64,000 nucleotides of DNA from Marinobacter sp. Lineage in GTDB: Bacteria; Pseudomonadota; Gammaproteobacteria; Pseudomonadales; Oleiphilaceae. Below are positions 62,287-64,000 of this stretch, piece by piece (within the stretch, counting starts at the first letter, position 1; every line of letters begins with the position of its first letter). The position numbers and the translations under genes were made by a program. The notes beneath the pieces were generated by a model. That model was not told the DNA's origin and searched no databases. It saw only the letters and a list, made by a program, of their open reading frames with translations. The stretch is from NCBI GenBank assembly GCA_014359475.1, contig JACIZI010000013.1, positions 22,429 to 86,428 on the forward strand, given 5' to 3'.

Positions 62287-63537
62287 TCACGCCCTCAGCC
62301 GGGTGTGAGCACTGCGGGTGGCCATGACGGCAATCACCTCCATGAGGGATAATATGCCCCGGTCATGCTGCCTGGGTTTCTTGCCCTTGCCAATACGCCC
62401 CAGTTGCCGGGTGTACCAGCTCACTTCCATCAGTGCCATGTCATCAACCATTCTGATGCCCGTCCTGATGGGCTGAACGGAGCTGGTAAACGACTGCCCC
62501 GCCATAATCCGTTTCGGGAAATCCGTATCCACCGCCAGCGGCCGAGCCAGGCCCACCAGGTCCGTGGCACCTGAGGCAACCGCATCCGCCATGCCCCGGT
62601 CAGTCCGGAATCCGCCGGTCACCATTAATGGCACATTCACCCGCTGGCGCACCTTCTCGGCAAACTCCAGAAAATACGCTTCCCTGGCCCGGGTGCTTTC
62701 CTTTACGACCCCTTTTTCGCCGCCTTTGGCCATGGCAGGATTCTCGTAATTGCCCCCGGAAATTTCCACCAGATCAATGCCAAGCTCCGCCAGGGTTTCA
62801 ATCACCGCAAGGGATTCTTCCTCGGTAAACCCACCCCGCTGGAAATCCGCCGAGTTGAGCTTGATGCCCACGTTAAACCCGTCACTGGTCGCCGCACGAA
62901 TGGCCTTATAGACCTCCACCACAAACTTCATCCGCTTCTCGGGAGAACCGCCCCACTCGTCACTGCGCTGATTGTGGTGAGGCGAGAGAAACTGACTCAC
63001 CAGATACCCATGCGCCCCGTGAATCTGCACACCTCCGAAACCGGCCTTCTCAGCCACCTCAGCCGCTTTGGCAAACTTGCGGACAATGTCCTCAATCTCC
63101 GGGCCGGTCAGCGCCCTGGGCGTGGCGAACATACCCCGCAGCTCCTTGCGGAACGGAATGGCACTGGGAGACACCGGATCCTTGTTCAGCATCCTGGGAC
63201 TCTGCTTGCCGGGATGGTTAAGCTGCATCCACAGCTGCGCCCCACCGATAGAGCCTGCGGCGGCCCATTCCTTGAGCAACGGCATGTCCCGCTCGTCGTC
63301 AATCACCACGTTACGGGGCTCGCCGATGTGGCGACGGTCGACCATGACGTTGCCGGTAATCGACAGCCCGGTGCCACCCTCGGCCCAGGTTTTGTAGAGC
63401 CGCACCAGGTCCCGGGTCATGCGATTGTCGATGGTGCCCAGGGTTTCGCTCATGGCGGATTTGGCGAAGCGATTCGGGATGGTGGTGCCGTTTTTCAGCT
63501 TCAAAGGCTGGGAGAGTACTTCAGCTGGGGTGCTCAT
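62287..63537 (-). CDS. NADH:flavin oxidoreductase, Old Yellow Enzyme family
   Basis: 416 residues from ATG 63537 (MSTPAEVLSQPLKLKN). It is an FMN (beta/alpha)8 barrel with LKLKNGTTIPNRFAKSAMSE, AQLWMQLNHPGKQSPR and FGGVQIHGAHGYLVSQFLSP (His-x-x-His-type active site), and RTDRGMADAVASGATDLVGL near the end. Such enzymes reduce alpha,beta-unsaturated carbonyls or nitro compounds; the substrate is not apparent. The 33-kDa C-terminal extension of bacterial 2,4-dienoyl-CoA reductases is absent. The extended frame to 63627 was not used. Confidence 0.9.
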   Translation of the reverse strand: MSTPAEVLSQPLKLKNGTTIPNRFAKSAMSETLGTIDNRMTRDLVRLYKTWAEGGTGLSITGNVMVDRRHIGEPRNVVIDDERDMPLLKEWAAAGSIGGAQLWMQLNHPGKQSPRMLNKDPVSPSAIPFRKELRGMFATPRALTGPEIEDIVRKFAKAAEVAEKAGFGGVQIHGAHGYLVSQFLSPHHNQRSDEWGGSPEKRMKFVVEVYKAIRAATSDGFNVGIKLNSADFQRGGFTEEESLAVIETLAELGIDLVEISGGNYENPAMAKGGEKGVVKESTRAREAYFLEFAEKVRQRVNVPLMVTGGFRTDRGMADAVASGATDLVGLARPLAVDTDFPKRIMAGQSFTSSVQPIRTGIRMVDDMALMEVSWYTRQLGRIGKGKKPRQHDRGILSLMEVIAVMATRSAHTRLRA

Positions 63538-63673
63538 GGTCGAGTTCCACTCCGGGTTCGGGTTGTTTACCCGGAAGATAGTGGTACCTCGGATCCTGTT
63601 ATTCATTGGCCTTGTTGCCGGGTACATTACTCGGGTGAGGCCTATGCAGCCTGATGATTCCGGGGATAGCCGC

Positions 63674-63777
63674 TGGGAGGGTAAAGCTTTTCAAAACACG
63701 CCCGTGAATACGTCCCTGTAGGGCTCGGCTCTGGCCATCCATGGCCAGAGACGGTTTTGAAAAGCTTTACCCTCCCA
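63674..63777 (+). repeat. Structured repeat with variable stems, copy B
   Basis: Perfect 24-bp outer arms (63674-63697 and 63754-63777) enclose the conserved ACGCCCGTGAATACGTCCCT segment and an inner palindrome TCTGGCCA-TCCA-TGGCCAGA. Arm sequence differs from copies A and C, yet pairing is complete. The shared outer GCTGGGAGGG is also found in copy A. Confidence 0.9.
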
Positions 63778-63834
63778 CCGTCTGACATACATCGGTGATG
63801 GAGCCCTTGCGGGCATAATGGACAGGAGATAAGA

Positions 63835-63990
63835 GTGAGCAAGAATCTGGAACAACAGGAACGCAGTGGCTACTGTCGAGATATCCGTGGAGTCCATAAG
63901 AGCCGGGCCGGGATCTCTTTTCAGGACCGTCTCCAGCCATGGATGGCTGGAGCCGAGCCCTACAGGGACGTATTCACGGGCGTGTCCTGA
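63835..63990 (+). CDS. Hypothetical short frame running into repeat copy C
   Basis: GTG at 63835 follows AGGAGATAAGA. It reads VSKNLEQQERSGYCRDIRGV, then enters the repeat and ends at its TGA (51 codons). The repeat-derived tail (PWMAGAEPYRDVFTG) is the reading found in one strand of all such copies. A real gene that lost its 3' end to repeat insertion is possible, as is a chance frame. No family is recognised. Confidence 0.3.
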   Translation: MSKNLEQQERSGYCRDIRGVHKSRAGISFQDRLQPWMAGAEPYRDVFTGVS

Positions 63991-64000
63991 AAAGAGATCC
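63911..64000 (-). repeat. Structured repeat with variable stems, copy C (inverted, touches the window edge)
   Basis: Perfect 17-bp outer arms (63911-63927 and 63984-64000, ending at the window edge) enclose the same internal segment on the minus strand (ACGCCCGTGAATACGTCCCT) and an inner palindrome CTCCAGCCA-TCCA-TGGCTGGAG. Orientation is opposite to copy B, 134 nt away. Confidence 0.85.

Noticed and set aside
63691-63897. 68-residue minus-strand frame MDSTDISTVATAF...
   Set aside because: Its second half is read-through of repeat copy B and its first half lacks a recognised domain or a ribosome site. The plus-strand frame in the same place is also uncertain.

Overview
The window is a 64 kb piece of a gammaproteobacterial chromosome. 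Gene content, codon use, gene order and the dispersed repeats fit Marinobacter or a close marine relative, but this is inferred from the sequence without a database search. About 64 protein genes, one tRNA gene and several repeat families are seen. Most of it is core chromosome. The accessory signs are concentrated at about 44.8-49.4 kb and at the right edge.

Layout. (1) 0-10.5 kb is a cytochrome cd1 denitrification locus. nirF and nirC, with a PhnD-like partial gene at the edge, run leftward. nirS-D-L-G-H-J-E-N run rightward, with an FNR/DNR-type box upstream of nirS, and a Crp/Fnr regulator with its own box follows. Together these make the nitrite reductase and its heme d1. (2) 10.5-16 kb holds wrbA, a hemolysin III-like protein, a SirB protein, nnrS, the unsaturated fatty acid pair fabA-fabB and a very short AraC regulator. 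(3) 16.2-22.8 kb is a suf Fe-S assembly operon (sufB-C-D-S-A-T-E) behind an IscR-type site, interrupted by two long palindromic repeats. (4) 22.8-37 kb carries flgT, a TraF-like barrel protein, an EAL protein, cca, a pteridine reductase, trmL, secB, a rhodanese-fold membrane protein, and gpmI-envC-ctpA-yibQ. (5) 37.2-40.2 kb holds hisB-H-A-F on the minus strand, interrupted by a structured repeat. (6) 40.3-44.8 kb holds an SRPBCC protein, asmA, mutY, yggX and tRNA-Phe. (7) 44.8-51.5 kb looks accessory: an IS66 transposase remnant beside tRNA-Phe, an Aer-like receptor, an ArfA-like 51-residue gene, an EAL-HDOD protein, a 116-bp MITE-like palindrome, an orphan ParA ATPase, a Bcr/CflA exporter and two small genes. 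(8) 51.8-62.2 kb is arginine uptake and the arginine succinyltransferase pathway: an ABC transporter plus astE on the plus strand converge with astC-aruF-aruG-astD-astB on the minus strand. (9) An Old Yellow Enzyme-type oxidoreductase and two inverted copies of a structured repeat end the window.

The most interesting unexplained signal is a repeat family at 38791-38888, 63674-63777 and 63911-64000. In each copy the outer and inner stems are perfectly paired but differ in sequence from copy to copy, while the roughly 30-nt internal segment and the inner loop are conserved. A second family of nested palindromes (21441, 22101, 37071) also shows compensatory changes in its arms. Smaller surprises are a thiolase start fossil in front of trmL, a rhodanese domain without its catalytic cysteine, and a stand-alone AraC DNA-binding domain.
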